This document shows positions 34,287 to 41,951 of a DNA stretch of 64,000 bases, piece by piece (the first letter of the stretch is position 1; each line of letters opens with the position of its first letter). The notes under the pieces are model-generated. The model did not search any database, was not told the origin of the DNA, and saw only the letters and a program-made list of their open reading frames with translations. The stretch lies in assembly GCF_002205895.1 (NCBI RefSeq), contig NZ_NJDE01000007.1, positions 355,732 through 419,731 on the forward strand. Direction: 5' to 3'. The position numbers were made by a program, and so were the translations under genes. Origin of the DNA: Saccharibacillus sp. O23 (lineage in GTDB: Bacteria; Bacillota; Bacilli; Paenibacillales; Paenibacillaceae).

Positions 34287-35918
34287 ATGTTCAACATTCA
34301 TCGCCGGGCAGCGGTGCTAATCGGAGCGCTTCTGCTGATAGTTGCTTTAACGGCTTGCAGCGGCAGCGGAGAACCGAAAGCAACCGCCGAATCTACCGCG
34401 CAAGACCAAGCTTCATCCAAGACGATTACTATTTCGTGGCCTCGCGATATCGGGACCATGAATCCTCATACGTACAATCCTTCCCAGCTGTTTGCGCAGT
34501 CGATGCTGTACGAGCCGCTGGTCAGCTACGGCAAGAACGGCAAGCTGGAGCCGGCGCTGGCGGAATCTTGGGACATTTCCGAAGACGGCAAGAGCTATAC
34601 CTTCCATCTGCGACCGAACGTGAAGTTCTCCGACGGCAGCGACTTCAACGCCGAGATCGTCAAAAAGAACTTCGACGCGGTGCTCAAACATCGCGACACG
34701 CACGGTTGGTTGGGCGTCGTCGGCGTGATCGACAAGACCGAAGCGATAGACGAGCATACATTCAAACTGACGCTGACCGAACCGTATTATCCGGTGCTGC
34801 AGGATTTGTCGGTCGTTCGGCCGTTCCGTTTCCTCGGCGAAGCGGGATTCCCGGATAACGGCGATACGGCGGAAGGCGTGAAGCAGGCGGTCGGAACCGG
34901 TCCGTGGCTGCTCGCCGACTACAAGCAGGACGAATACGCGGTGTTCAAGCGCAATCCGAATTATTGGGGCCAAGCGCCGGCGATCGAGCAAGTGACGGTC
35001 AAGATTATTCCCGACGCGGAAACGAGAGTAGCGGCTTTCGAAAAAGGCGATCTGGATCTCATTTACGGCGAAGGCGTGATCAGCCTCGACGCGTTTCAAG
35101 AACTGCAATCTAACGAGAAATACGCGTCCCAATTGTCTGATCCGGTCGGCACGCGCAGTCTGCTGCTGAATTCGTCCAATCCCAAATTGGCGGATATCCG
35201 CGTTCGCACGGCGCTGCATCAAGGCTTCGACAAGAAAGCGATGGTCGAAGGCATCACGTCGGGACTGGAAGAACCGGCCGATACGATTCTGTCCAAGAAC
35301 TACCCGTACACCGACGTGGATCTGACACCGATCGCGTACGATCTGGCGCATTCGCAGGCTCTGCTGGACGAAGCGGGTTGGCTGCTGCCGGCGGGCCAGA
35401 CGGTTCGTGAAAAAGACGGGCAGAAGCTTGCGTTCGAATTGATCTACGAGAAGACCGACCCGATCCAGAAAGCGATGGCGGAAACGATTCAAGCGGAATG
35501 GAGCCAGCTCGGCGTGCAGGTCAATCTGACGGGACTCGAGCTGACCGTGCAGATCAAGCGCCTCAAAGCGAACGATTTCGATCTGTATTTCTGGTACAAC
35601 TACGGCGCGCCGTACGACCCGCATTCTTTCGTGAACGTGGTATCCAGTCCGGGCTTCGGCGTCTCCGAGACGCTGAGCGCGATTCCGATGAAGCAGGAGC
35701 TGGACAAGAGCATCCATGAAGTGCTGTCCTCGACCGACGAGAACAAGCGCCGCGAACTGTACCGCTCGATTTTGGAGACGCTGCAGGAGCAGTCCGCGAT
35801 CGTGCCGATTTCGTACATCAAGAAAACGGCCGTGTATCAGAAGAAGATTACGAAGTTCGAATTCCCCGCGAATCGTGACGAAAATCCGTTCGCAGGTCTG
35901 GAAACGCAGACGCCGTAA
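34287..35918 (+). CDS. Substrate-binding lipoprotein, NikA/CntA-type (metal or metallophore)
   Basis: 543 residues, SBP family 5. The lipobox is LTAC at about residue 24. MLYEPLVSYGKNGKLEPALAESWDIS, then SEDGKSYTFHLRPNVKFSDG and TGPWLL match the nickel/metallophore branch (NikA, CntA) better than general oligopeptide binders. It captures a metal complex outside the cell for the following permeases. AAAGGGG precedes the ATG. The Fur box argues for an iron-regulated metallophore rather than a peptide. No metallophore synthesis genes are in view. Confidence 0.85.
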   Translation: MFNIHRRAAVLIGALLLIVALTACSGSGEPKATAESTAQDQASSKTITISWPRDIGTMNPHTYNPSQLFAQSMLYEPLVSYGKNGKLEPALAESWDISEDGKSYTFHLRPNVKFSDGSDFNAEIVKKNFDAVLKHRDTHGWLGVVGVIDKTEAIDEHTFKLTLTEPYYPVLQDLSVVRPFRFLGEAGFPDNGDTAEGVKQAVGTGPWLLADYKQDEYAVFKRNPNYWGQAPAIEQVTVKIIPDAETRVAAFEKGDLDLIYGEGVISLDAFQELQSNEKYASQLSDPVGTRSLLLNSSNPKLADIRVRTALHQGFDKKAMVEGITSGLEEPADTILSKNYPYTDVDLTPIAYDLAHSQALLDEAGWLLPAGQTVREKDGQKLAFELIYEKTDPIQKAMAETIQAEWSQLGVQVNLTGLELTVQIKRLKANDFDLYFWYNYGAPYDPHSFVNVVSSPGFGVSETLSAIPMKQELDKSIHEVLSSTDENKRRELYRSILETLQEQSAIVPISYIKKTAVYQKKITKFEFPANRDENPFAGLETQTP

Positions 35919-35953
35919 CAAGCGCTGCGCGGTTGATCAAGGAGGACGCAGCA

Positions 35954-36898
35954 TTGATTCGTTATATCGGCAAAAGAATGTTGGCCGTCGTGCCGATCGT
36001 GTTTATCGCCACGCTGGTCACGTTCGCGCTTATCCATATTTCCCCGGTCGATCCGGCGGAAGCTTATCTGACGGCGGCCCATATCTATCCGACGCCCGAA
36101 CTGCTGGAACAGAAGAGGCACGAGTTCGGGTTGGACCGTCCGCTGATTCAGCAGTACGTCGATACGCTAGGCCGGATCGCCCGTTTGGACTTCGGCAGTT
36201 CGTATTTGACCAATCGGCCCGTATGGGACGAGGTCAAGACGAGGCTGCCCGCGACCGCCGAACTGGCCGTAAGCAGCATCTTGTTCTCCGTGCTGGTCAG
36301 CGTGCCGCTCGGCGTTCTGGCCGCCGTGTACCGACGGGGCTGGATCGATCGCGCAACCCGCATGATCGCTTATTTCGGCGCTTCGATTCCGCAGTTCTGG
36401 CTGGGTTATCTGCTGATTTTCTTTTTCGCGGTCAAGCTTGATCTGCTGCCGGTCGAAGGACGCGGGGATTGGCGCAATCTGGTGCTGCCGACGCTGACGC
36501 TGTCTTTCGTGTTGATCGCTTTGTATACGCGCCTGCTGCGGACCGCCATGTCGGAACAGCTCGACGAGACGTACGTGCGATATGCCCGGACAAGAGGGCT
36601 GCGCGAACGTTCGGTCGTGCTGAAGCACGCGCTGAAAGTCGCGGTCATGCCGCTGATCACCAATATGGGCATGAATATAGGCAGGCTGCTGACCGGAAGC
36701 ATTATCGTGGAGCAGGTCTTCTCGTGGCCGGGGTTCGGGCGGTATTTCGTGGAAGCGATCTTCAATCGGGATATTCCGGTCATTCAGTGTTATGTTTTCT
36801 TGGCGGCCTGCTTGTTTATCGTGTGCAATCTGATCGTCGATTTGATCCAGATGTATATGGACCCGAGGATCTTGACGGAAGGAAGGGCGAAGCCGTGA
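35954..36898 (+). CDS. ABC transporter permease, NikB/DppB/CntB type
   Basis: 314 residues with six membrane helices. The first helix (MLAVVPIVFIATLVTFALIHISPVDP) and the cytoplasmic EAA loop (ARTRGLRERSVVLKHALK) are standard for this family. It forms the channel with the next gene product. The TTG start at 35954 has AAGGAGG 9 nt upstream; a seven-codon extension upstream lacks a site. The stop overlaps the next start. Confidence 0.9.
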   Translation: MIRYIGKRMLAVVPIVFIATLVTFALIHISPVDPAEAYLTAAHIYPTPELLEQKRHEFGLDRPLIQQYVDTLGRIARLDFGSSYLTNRPVWDEVKTRLPATAELAVSSILFSVLVSVPLGVLAAVYRRGWIDRATRMIAYFGASIPQFWLGYLLIFFFAVKLDLLPVEGRGDWRNLVLPTLTLSFVLIALYTRLLRTAMSEQLDETYVRYARTRGLRERSVVLKHALKVAVMPLITNMGMNIGRLLTGSIIVEQVFSWPGFGRYFVEAIFNRDIPVIQCYVFLAACLFIVCNLIVDLIQMYMDPRILTEGRAKP

Positions 36899-37725
36899 GC
36901 GCAAAATGGCAAAAGGCTGTGAAAGGCCGATATATGATCGCGGTTTGCGCGGGCGTGATCCTTTTGTTCTTCCTCGTCGCGATCTTCGCGCCTTGGATCG
37001 CGCCGCATGATCCGGTGAAAGTCGATCTGGTGCATAAGCTGGACGGGCCGTCCGCGCAGCATTGGCTGGGCACCGATCATTTGGGCCGCGATAACCTTTC
37101 CCGCCTGATCTACGGAGCGAGGGTGTCGCTGGGCTTCGCGTTTCTGATCTTCCTGTCTTCGTTGGTGCTGGGAACTCTGGTCGGCGCGCTGTCGGGTTAC
37201 GTCGGCGGCCGGCTGGACAATCTGATCATGCGCGTGTGCGAAGGAATCATGGCTTTTCCGAATCTCGTACTGGTGCTCGGCATCGTGGGGATCTTCGGGC
37301 CCGGACTCATGCAGGTACTGCTGGCGCTGATGATGGTGCAGTGGGTGTATTATGCGCGGATCTGCCGCAACATGGTCGTCTCGCTCAAAGAACGTCCGTT
37401 TATCGCGGCGGCGCGGGTCAGCGGCTCGTCTTCGTGGCAGATTATCCGCAGGCATATCATTCCCAACGTGCAGCGTCCGATCGTGGTCATGGCGACGCTG
37501 GAGATGGGCTGGGCGATCATGGATATCTCGGCGCTGTCTTTCTTGGGACTCGGGATTCAGCCGCCCAACGCGGAATGGGGCGCGATGATCCATGAAGGGA
37601 CGAGCCATATCCGCAGCCATCCGGAGCTGATGATCTATCCGGGCATCCTGATTCTGATCGTGGTGATGACGTTCAATATCGTCGGCGAAGCGCTGTCCGA
37701 ACGTTACGGCGTCGCCAAGCGTTAG
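36895..37725 (+). CDS. ABC transporter permease, NikC/DppC/CntC type
   Basis: 276 residues. Typical second permease: HWLGTDHLGRDNLSRLIYGARVSL near residues 55-78 is a diagnostic motif, and AARVSGSSSWQIIRRHIIPN is the EAA loop. The GTG start overlaps the upstream stop by 4 nt, giving tight translational coupling. Partner of the preceding permease. Confidence 0.92.
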   Translation: MSAKWQKAVKGRYMIAVCAGVILLFFLVAIFAPWIAPHDPVKVDLVHKLDGPSAQHWLGTDHLGRDNLSRLIYGARVSLGFAFLIFLSSLVLGTLVGALSGYVGGRLDNLIMRVCEGIMAFPNLVLVLGIVGIFGPGLMQVLLALMMVQWVYYARICRNMVVSLKERPFIAAARVSGSSSWQIIRRHIIPNVQRPIVVMATLEMGWAIMDISALSFLGLGIQPPNAEWGAMIHEGTSHIRSHPELMIYPGILILIVVMTFNIVGEALSERYGVAKR

Positions 37726-37759
37726 ACCCGGAAACGAATGCTGACAAGGAGGGGAAAAG

Positions 37760-38560
37760 ATGCAGGAAACCAACGTGCTGGAAGTCCGCGGTCTGCGGGT
37801 CGGGTTGAAAAGCGGCGAGCCTGCGCAGCTGCTGAAGTCGATCGACTTGAGCCTCGGCCGCGGCCGCGTGCTCGGAATCGTCGGAGAAAGCGGAAGCGGC
37901 AAATCCCTGACCTGCAGCGCGATTCTGGGGCTTCTCGATAAGCGGGCGATGAGCGTCGAAGGCAGCGTCCGTTTGAACGGGCGTGAGCTGACCGACCTCC
38001 CCGGCAGGACGCTGCGAACGATCCGCGGCAAAGAGATCGGCTGCATCATGCAGAATCCGATGAACGCTTTTACGCCGGTGTATACGGTCGGTTCGCAGTT
38101 CGTCGAGACGCTGCGCGCCCATTCGCGGATGTCCAAAGCGCAGGCTCGCGAGCAGGCCGCCCGTTCGTTGGAATCGGTCAATCTGCCCGAACCGGACAAG
38201 ATCATGAAGCGTTACCCGCATCAGTTGAGCGGAGGGATGCTGCAGCGCGTGATGATCGCGATCTGTTTGTGCCTGCGTCCCGAGCTGGTGATCGCGGACG
38301 AGCCGACGACCGCGTTGGATGCCGTCAACCAACTTCAGGTGCTGCGGGAATTGGAACGGTTGAAAACGGAATGCGGGACGTCCGTGCTGCTGGTCTCGCA
38401 TGATCTCGGCGTGATCGCCCAGATGGCCGACGAGGTCGCGGTGATGAGAAAAGGCGAGATCGTCGAATATGCCGATGTGCATCGACTGTTCGACGATCCT
38501 CGGCACGAATATACGCGCATGCTGCTGCAGGCCAGACCCCGTATTAGAAAGGAAGCCTGA
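37760..38560 (+). CDS. ABC transporter ATPase, NikD/DppD/CntD type
   Basis: 266 residues. Walker A GESGSGKS, Q-loop IMQNPMNAF, signature LSGGMLQRV, Walker B LVIADEPTTALD and switch His in VSHDL are all present. It energises import in the cytoplasm. The usual C-terminal Fe-S or oligopeptide extension is short. AAGGAGGGG lies ahead of the ATG. Confidence 0.93.
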   Translation: MQETNVLEVRGLRVGLKSGEPAQLLKSIDLSLGRGRVLGIVGESGSGKSLTCSAILGLLDKRAMSVEGSVRLNGRELTDLPGRTLRTIRGKEIGCIMQNPMNAFTPVYTVGSQFVETLRAHSRMSKAQAREQAARSLESVNLPEPDKIMKRYPHQLSGGMLQRVMIAICLCLRPELVIADEPTTALDAVNQLQVLRELERLKTECGTSVLLVSHDLGVIAQMADEVAVMRKGEIVEYADVHRLFDDPRHEYTRMLLQARPRIRKEA

Positions 38561-38561
38561 T

Positions 38562-39365
38562 ATGCTTCAAGTTCAGGAAGTGTGCTACAGCTACGGTAAC
38601 CATAGAAGCTGGCTGAGACCGCGAAGCGAAAAGACCCCTGTGCTGAAGCAGGTTTCTTTCGAGCTGGAACGCGGCTGCTGCCTGGGACTGCTCGGCACGA
38701 GCGGCGCGGGAAAAAGCACGCTGGGCCGGACCGTGCTCGGCCTGCAAAAGCCCGATCAAGGGCAGGTCTTGTTCGAAGGCCGCGATCTGTACGCGGCAGG
38801 CGGCCGAATCCGCAAAACGCTGCGCCGGGATATACAAGTCGTGTTCCAAGACTGCCATTCCTCCGTCAATCCGCTGATGACCGCGGACCGGATCATCGGC
38901 GAGCCGCTTCGCAATTACGAGCGGCTGTCGGCTCGGGAATCGAAGCGGCGGACAGGCGAACTGTTGGAACAGGTCGGCCTGTCCGCGGATGACGGAAACA
39001 AAAGGCCGGATCAATTCAGCGGCGGACAGCTGCAGCGGATCAATATCGCCCGGGCGATCGCGCTTCGCCCCAAACTGATCGTGCTCGACGAGCCGGTCAG
39101 CAGCCTGGATCGGGTGCATCAATCGCTGATTCTGGATCTGCTGGCCGAGCTGAAAGCTTCGCTCGGCGTCTCGTATCTGTTCATCACGCACGATATTCAA
39201 GCCGCGATGATGCTGTGCGACCGCGTCGCCGTCATGGACCGGGGAGAGCTCGTGCATCTGACGGACTGGCCGGCTTCGCTCTGGGACTGCGAGCAGACGG
39301 CGGTCAAGAATCTGGTCGAGGCCGTGCTGCCGGAGCATCCGGGCGGGCGGCTTGCGCTGCTTTGA
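38562..39365 (+). CDS. ABC transporter ATPase, NikE/DppF/CntF type
   Basis: 267 residues. Walker A GTSGAGKST, signature FSGGQLQRI, Walker B LIVLDEPVSSLD. One base separates it from the previous gene, so the two ATPases are made together and would form the heterodimer. GAAAGGAAG precedes the ATG at 38562. Last gene of the Fur-box operon. Confidence 0.93.
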   Translation: MLQVQEVCYSYGNHRSWLRPRSEKTPVLKQVSFELERGCCLGLLGTSGAGKSTLGRTVLGLQKPDQGQVLFEGRDLYAAGGRIRKTLRRDIQVVFQDCHSSVNPLMTADRIIGEPLRNYERLSARESKRRTGELLEQVGLSADDGNKRPDQFSGGQLQRINIARAIALRPKLIVLDEPVSSLDRVHQSLILDLLAELKASLGVSYLFITHDIQAAMMLCDRVAVMDRGELVHLTDWPASLWDCEQTAVKNLVEAVLPEHPGGRLALL

Positions 39366-39501
39366 TTTCGGAGTTCGGAGTTCGGAAGACCTTCCTTTTG
39401 GTGAGGGGCGGCTCAGGATGCCGGGAAAGTCACGTCGACGAAGGAAGCGAGCCGACTCCGAGAGAAATCAGTTTTCGGAAGCCTACGAAGGGGCGGGCTC
39501 G

Positions 39502-39695
39502 CTAACGGATCGTAGATTCCTTAGGAGCGCAAAACGGCCCTTTTCGAAATTCTAACGGATCGTCGATTCCTTAGCCGTCCGATTGGTGTCTTTTTAGGCT
39601 GAAAACCGGCCTTTTTTCGTTCTAAGCGTCATCTGAATCCGTTAGAATCTGAAAACCGCTCCAAATGCCCGCTAAGCGTCGCCTCGTTCCGTTAG
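39502..39695. repeat. Quartet intergenic repeat, locus B (four units)
   Basis: Units at 39502-39524, 39552-39574, 39622-39645 and 39672-39695, starting 50, 70 and 50 nt apart. The first two begin CTAACGGATCGT; the last two are inverted and end TCCGTTAG. Layout and spacing match locus A (17545-17788) and, in reverse, locus C (63787-63980). Confidence 0.88.
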
Positions 39696-39851
39696 AATTC
39701 GAAAGTTGATCTCGCTCGATGCGGACGCAGCTGCAGCGGCTGCTTGAGCGGTAAAGCTTGCGGCGAATAAACAAATGAAGAACCAGTCTCTACGACCGCA
39801 CGGATCGAATCGGCGACTTAAGGGTTTAAACAGACATCCCGGCCTAAACTC

Positions 39852-39893
39852 AAGCTTTCCCTTCATTATGAGGAAGGCTTTTTGTTTTGTTGA
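39852..39893 (+). terminator. Terminator-like hairpin in the long intergenic region
   Basis: AAGCTTTCC and GGAAGGCTT with inner TCAT/ATGA, followed by TTTTTGTTTTG. It lies about 490 nt after the transporter operon and insulates it from the Y RNA region. Confidence 0.6.
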
Positions 39894-39903
39894 AATTAGG
39901 CGG

Positions 39904-39964
39904 CTTCCGCCAAGGCGCGAAGTATATCAGGCAATTATACTTATTGCCATACTTCCGCCCTGTT
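39904..39964. repeat. Palindromic GGCGGAA...TTCGCGCC hairpin repeat, inverted copy
   Basis: In reverse complement it matches 33354-33414, including flanking ACAGGGCGG on one side and CTTGGCGGAAG on the other. The inner arms here are GGCAAT and ATTGCC where the other copy has GACGAT and ATCGTC, so the base pairs are kept while the bases change. Confidence 0.82.
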
Positions 39965-40046
39965 CCCTCCCCCCGCATCGTGCGAATATGGACACAGGCA
40001 AAGGGAACACGCCGAGGCCGGCAGGCCGGAAGCGGAACTCCCGATC

Positions 40047-40180
40047 GTCCGAGGCGCCAGAGAGGGTTACTTCGACTCTTAATCGGCAGGTCGCCGGTTC
40101 GAATCCGGCTTCCGTCATTACGCGGCGGAATAGCTCAGTGGATAGAGCAGCAACGTACCTTCTCACAACTTTCCTCGGGC
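40047..40180 (+). ncRNA. Y-RNA-like ncRNA with permuted tRNA-like domain (Ro60 partner)
   Basis: A terminal stem pairs GTCCGAGG (40047-40054) with CCTCGGGC (40173-40180). A second stem pairs GAGAGGGT-U-AC (40060-40070) with GTACCTTCTC (40155-40164) across an internal loop. Inside are, in order, an anticodon-like arm (TCGA-CTCTTAA-TCGG, 40072-40086), a perfect T-arm (GCCGG-TTCGAAT-CCGGC, 40093-40109), acceptor-like strand TTCCGTC, a 7-nt loop, acceptor-like GGCGGAA, TA, and a canonical D-arm (GCTC-AGTGGATA-GAGC, 40133-40148). The tRNA order is circularly permuted. It sits just upstream of the Ro60 gene, as bacterial Y RNAs (YrlA type) do. It is not a functional tRNA: no CCA and the ends are in the wrong place. 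Exact ends are uncertain. Confidence 0.8.
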
Positions 40181-40219
40181 AAGCCTTTACTTTCTTGGTA
40201 AATAACCTTTCAAGACACA

Positions 40220-40327
40220 CCGGCGAGGCGCCGAAGAGGGCTACTTCGACCCTACGAAACCCAAACGGCAGCAGGCGGGTTCGAGTCCCGCCGATGCCTT
40301 CTTCACCGATTTCCTCGCCGGATCTTT
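40220..40327 (+). ncRNA. Second Y-RNA-like ncRNA with T-arm-like hairpin
   Basis: A paralogue of the element at 40047. Terminal stem CCGGCGAGG (40220-40228) with CCTCGCCGG (40313-40321), followed by ATCTTTT. Second stem GAAGAGGGC (40233-40241) with GCCTTCTTC (40296-40304). Both elements share CGAGGCGCC and the GGGYTACTTCGACYCT block at the 5' side. Inside is a T-arm-like hairpin GGCGGG-TTCGAGT-CCCGCC (40274-40292) but no D-arm, so only part of the tRNA-like module remains. It ends about 50 nt before the Ro60 start. Confidence 0.72.
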
Positions 40328-40376
40328 TATCGCGATTCAGACATTCTTTTACATATTAAAAAAGGAGGCCGCCGAC

Positions 40377-41885
40377 ATGAGCCGAGCCGTTCAACGTTTT
40401 ACCCCGCCGAATTCGCCCAACCGAGAAGGATATCGCGCCCACCGGCGCAGCGTCGAAGAAGAATATCTTCAAATGCTGCTGACCAACACTTTGGGCCGGA
40501 CGTTCTACGCCGACGAGAACGAGCTGCTGGCTCAGGCGGCCGAAACGCACGAGATCATGGCCGAGCTGAACCCGGAATTCATGGCGCGGGCGCTGGTCTT
40601 CGCTCGCAAGCAGGGCTTCATGCGGCTCCAGCCGATCTACGGTCTGGCGATGCTGTCCAAAGCCCGCCCCGACCTGTTCGCCAAAGTCTTCGTGAAGGTC
40701 ATTCTGATCCCGTCCGATCTGGCGGACTTCCTGACGATTCTTAAAGGTCAAGGCCGCGGACAAGGCGGTCGCGCCGTTAAACGCCAAGTCGCGAACTTCC
40801 TGCGCGGAGCGACCGAATATTGGGCGATCAAATACGGCGGCCGCGGACGGGGTTACAATCTGGGCGACGCGATCGCTACGGCGCATCCGATTCCGGTCGA
40901 CGAGCGGCAGCGGGCGCTGTTCCGTTATCTGCGCGGCCATGAGACCAGCCTTACGGAACTTCCGCAGATCGCGGCCGTCGAGCAGCTTAAGAGAGCGAAT
41001 AAAGACAAAGAGAAAGTTCGCTTGATCCGCGAAGGCAAGCTGCCTTACGAGACGGTTACGGGCGCGATCACGGCGAACAAAAAGATCTGGGAAGCGCTGC
41101 TTTACCAGATGCCGACGTTCGCGCTGCTGCGCCATCTGAACACGTTCGAGCGCGAAGGGTTGTTCGAGAAACCGCAGCATCTGCGCTACGCGATCGAACG
41201 CCTGACGGACGCCGAAGCGCTGCGCAAAAGCAAAATCCTGCCGATGCGTTTCGCGACCGCTTACGATCAGGTGAAGCCCGCCGCGCTCAAAGAAGCGTTG
41301 GCGCAAGCCGTCGAGCTGACGTTCGCCAGCCTGCCGGAAATTCCAGGCCGTACCGCCATTTTGCTCGATATCTCCGGTTCGATGGAAGGCGAATACCTGC
41401 GAACCGGCTCCGTATTCGCGCTGGCGCTCTACAAGAAAACAGGCGGCAATTCCGTTTTCCTGCTGTTCGACGACCGCGTTCACGATCCGAAGCCGTCGAG
41501 AAACGCAAGTATTATGGGTCAAGCGGCGCGGATCAAAGCCAGAGGCGGTACGGACACCGGTCTTCCGGTGCGTCGTCTGACCGAACTGCGCGAGAACGTC
41601 GACCAGATCATCATGATTACGGACGAGCAGCAGAATCAGGGAAGTCCTTTTTACCGGGAGCTTCGAAATTATCGCAGCAAGATCAACCGCAGCGCTAAGG
41701 CGTTTATCGTAGATCTGGCTCCGTATCGGGGTTCGATGATGCCGGCGGAAGACGAGAACACGTATTACGTCTACGGTTGGAGCGATCAGGTGCTGCCTTA
41801 CATTTCGGCGGCGGCGCGCGGATTCGGTCCGATGAGCGAACGAGTGGCGAAGATGGATCTGGACCGCGAGGGTAATGAGAATTAA
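40377..41885 (+). CDS. Ro60/Rsr TROVE domain RNA-binding protein
   Basis: 502 residues. The N-terminal TROVE domain (about 10-320) forms the HEAT-repeat ring that holds Y RNA on its outer face and single-stranded 3' ends of misfolded RNA in its hole. The C-terminal von Willebrand A domain has an intact MIDAS: Asp331, Ser333 and Ser335 (DISGS), Thr392 (GGTDTG) and Asp416 (ITDEQQ). Bacterial Ro60 works in RNA quality control with Y RNA and PNPase. AAAAAAGGAGG precedes the ATG. First gene of the RNA repair operon, directly after two Y-RNA-like elements. Confidence 0.95.
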   Translation: MSRAVQRFTPPNSPNREGYRAHRRSVEEEYLQMLLTNTLGRTFYADENELLAQAAETHEIMAELNPEFMARALVFARKQGFMRLQPIYGLAMLSKARPDLFAKVFVKVILIPSDLADFLTILKGQGRGQGGRAVKRQVANFLRGATEYWAIKYGGRGRGYNLGDAIATAHPIPVDERQRALFRYLRGHETSLTELPQIAAVEQLKRANKDKEKVRLIREGKLPYETVTGAITANKKIWEALLYQMPTFALLRHLNTFEREGLFEKPQHLRYAIERLTDAEALRKSKILPMRFATAYDQVKPAALKEALAQAVELTFASLPEIPGRTAILLDISGSMEGEYLRTGSVFALALYKKTGGNSVFLLFDDRVHDPKPSRNASIMGQAARIKARGGTDTGLPVRRLTELRENVDQIIMITDEQQNQGSPFYRELRNYRSKINRSAKAFIVDLAPYRGSMMPAEDENTYYVYGWSDQVLPYISAAARGFGPMSERVAKMDLDREGNEN

Positions 41886-41951
41886 GCGATGACTGCGGCG
41901 GGCGCGGAAGAAGCGAACGCCGCTTTTGAATAAAGAAGGGAATGAACAGCC

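Noticed and set aside
40093..40149. Ordinary tRNA gene
   Set aside because: T-arm and D-arm are perfect but in reversed order, no CCA and no normal acceptor ends; better explained as a Y RNA tRNA-like module.
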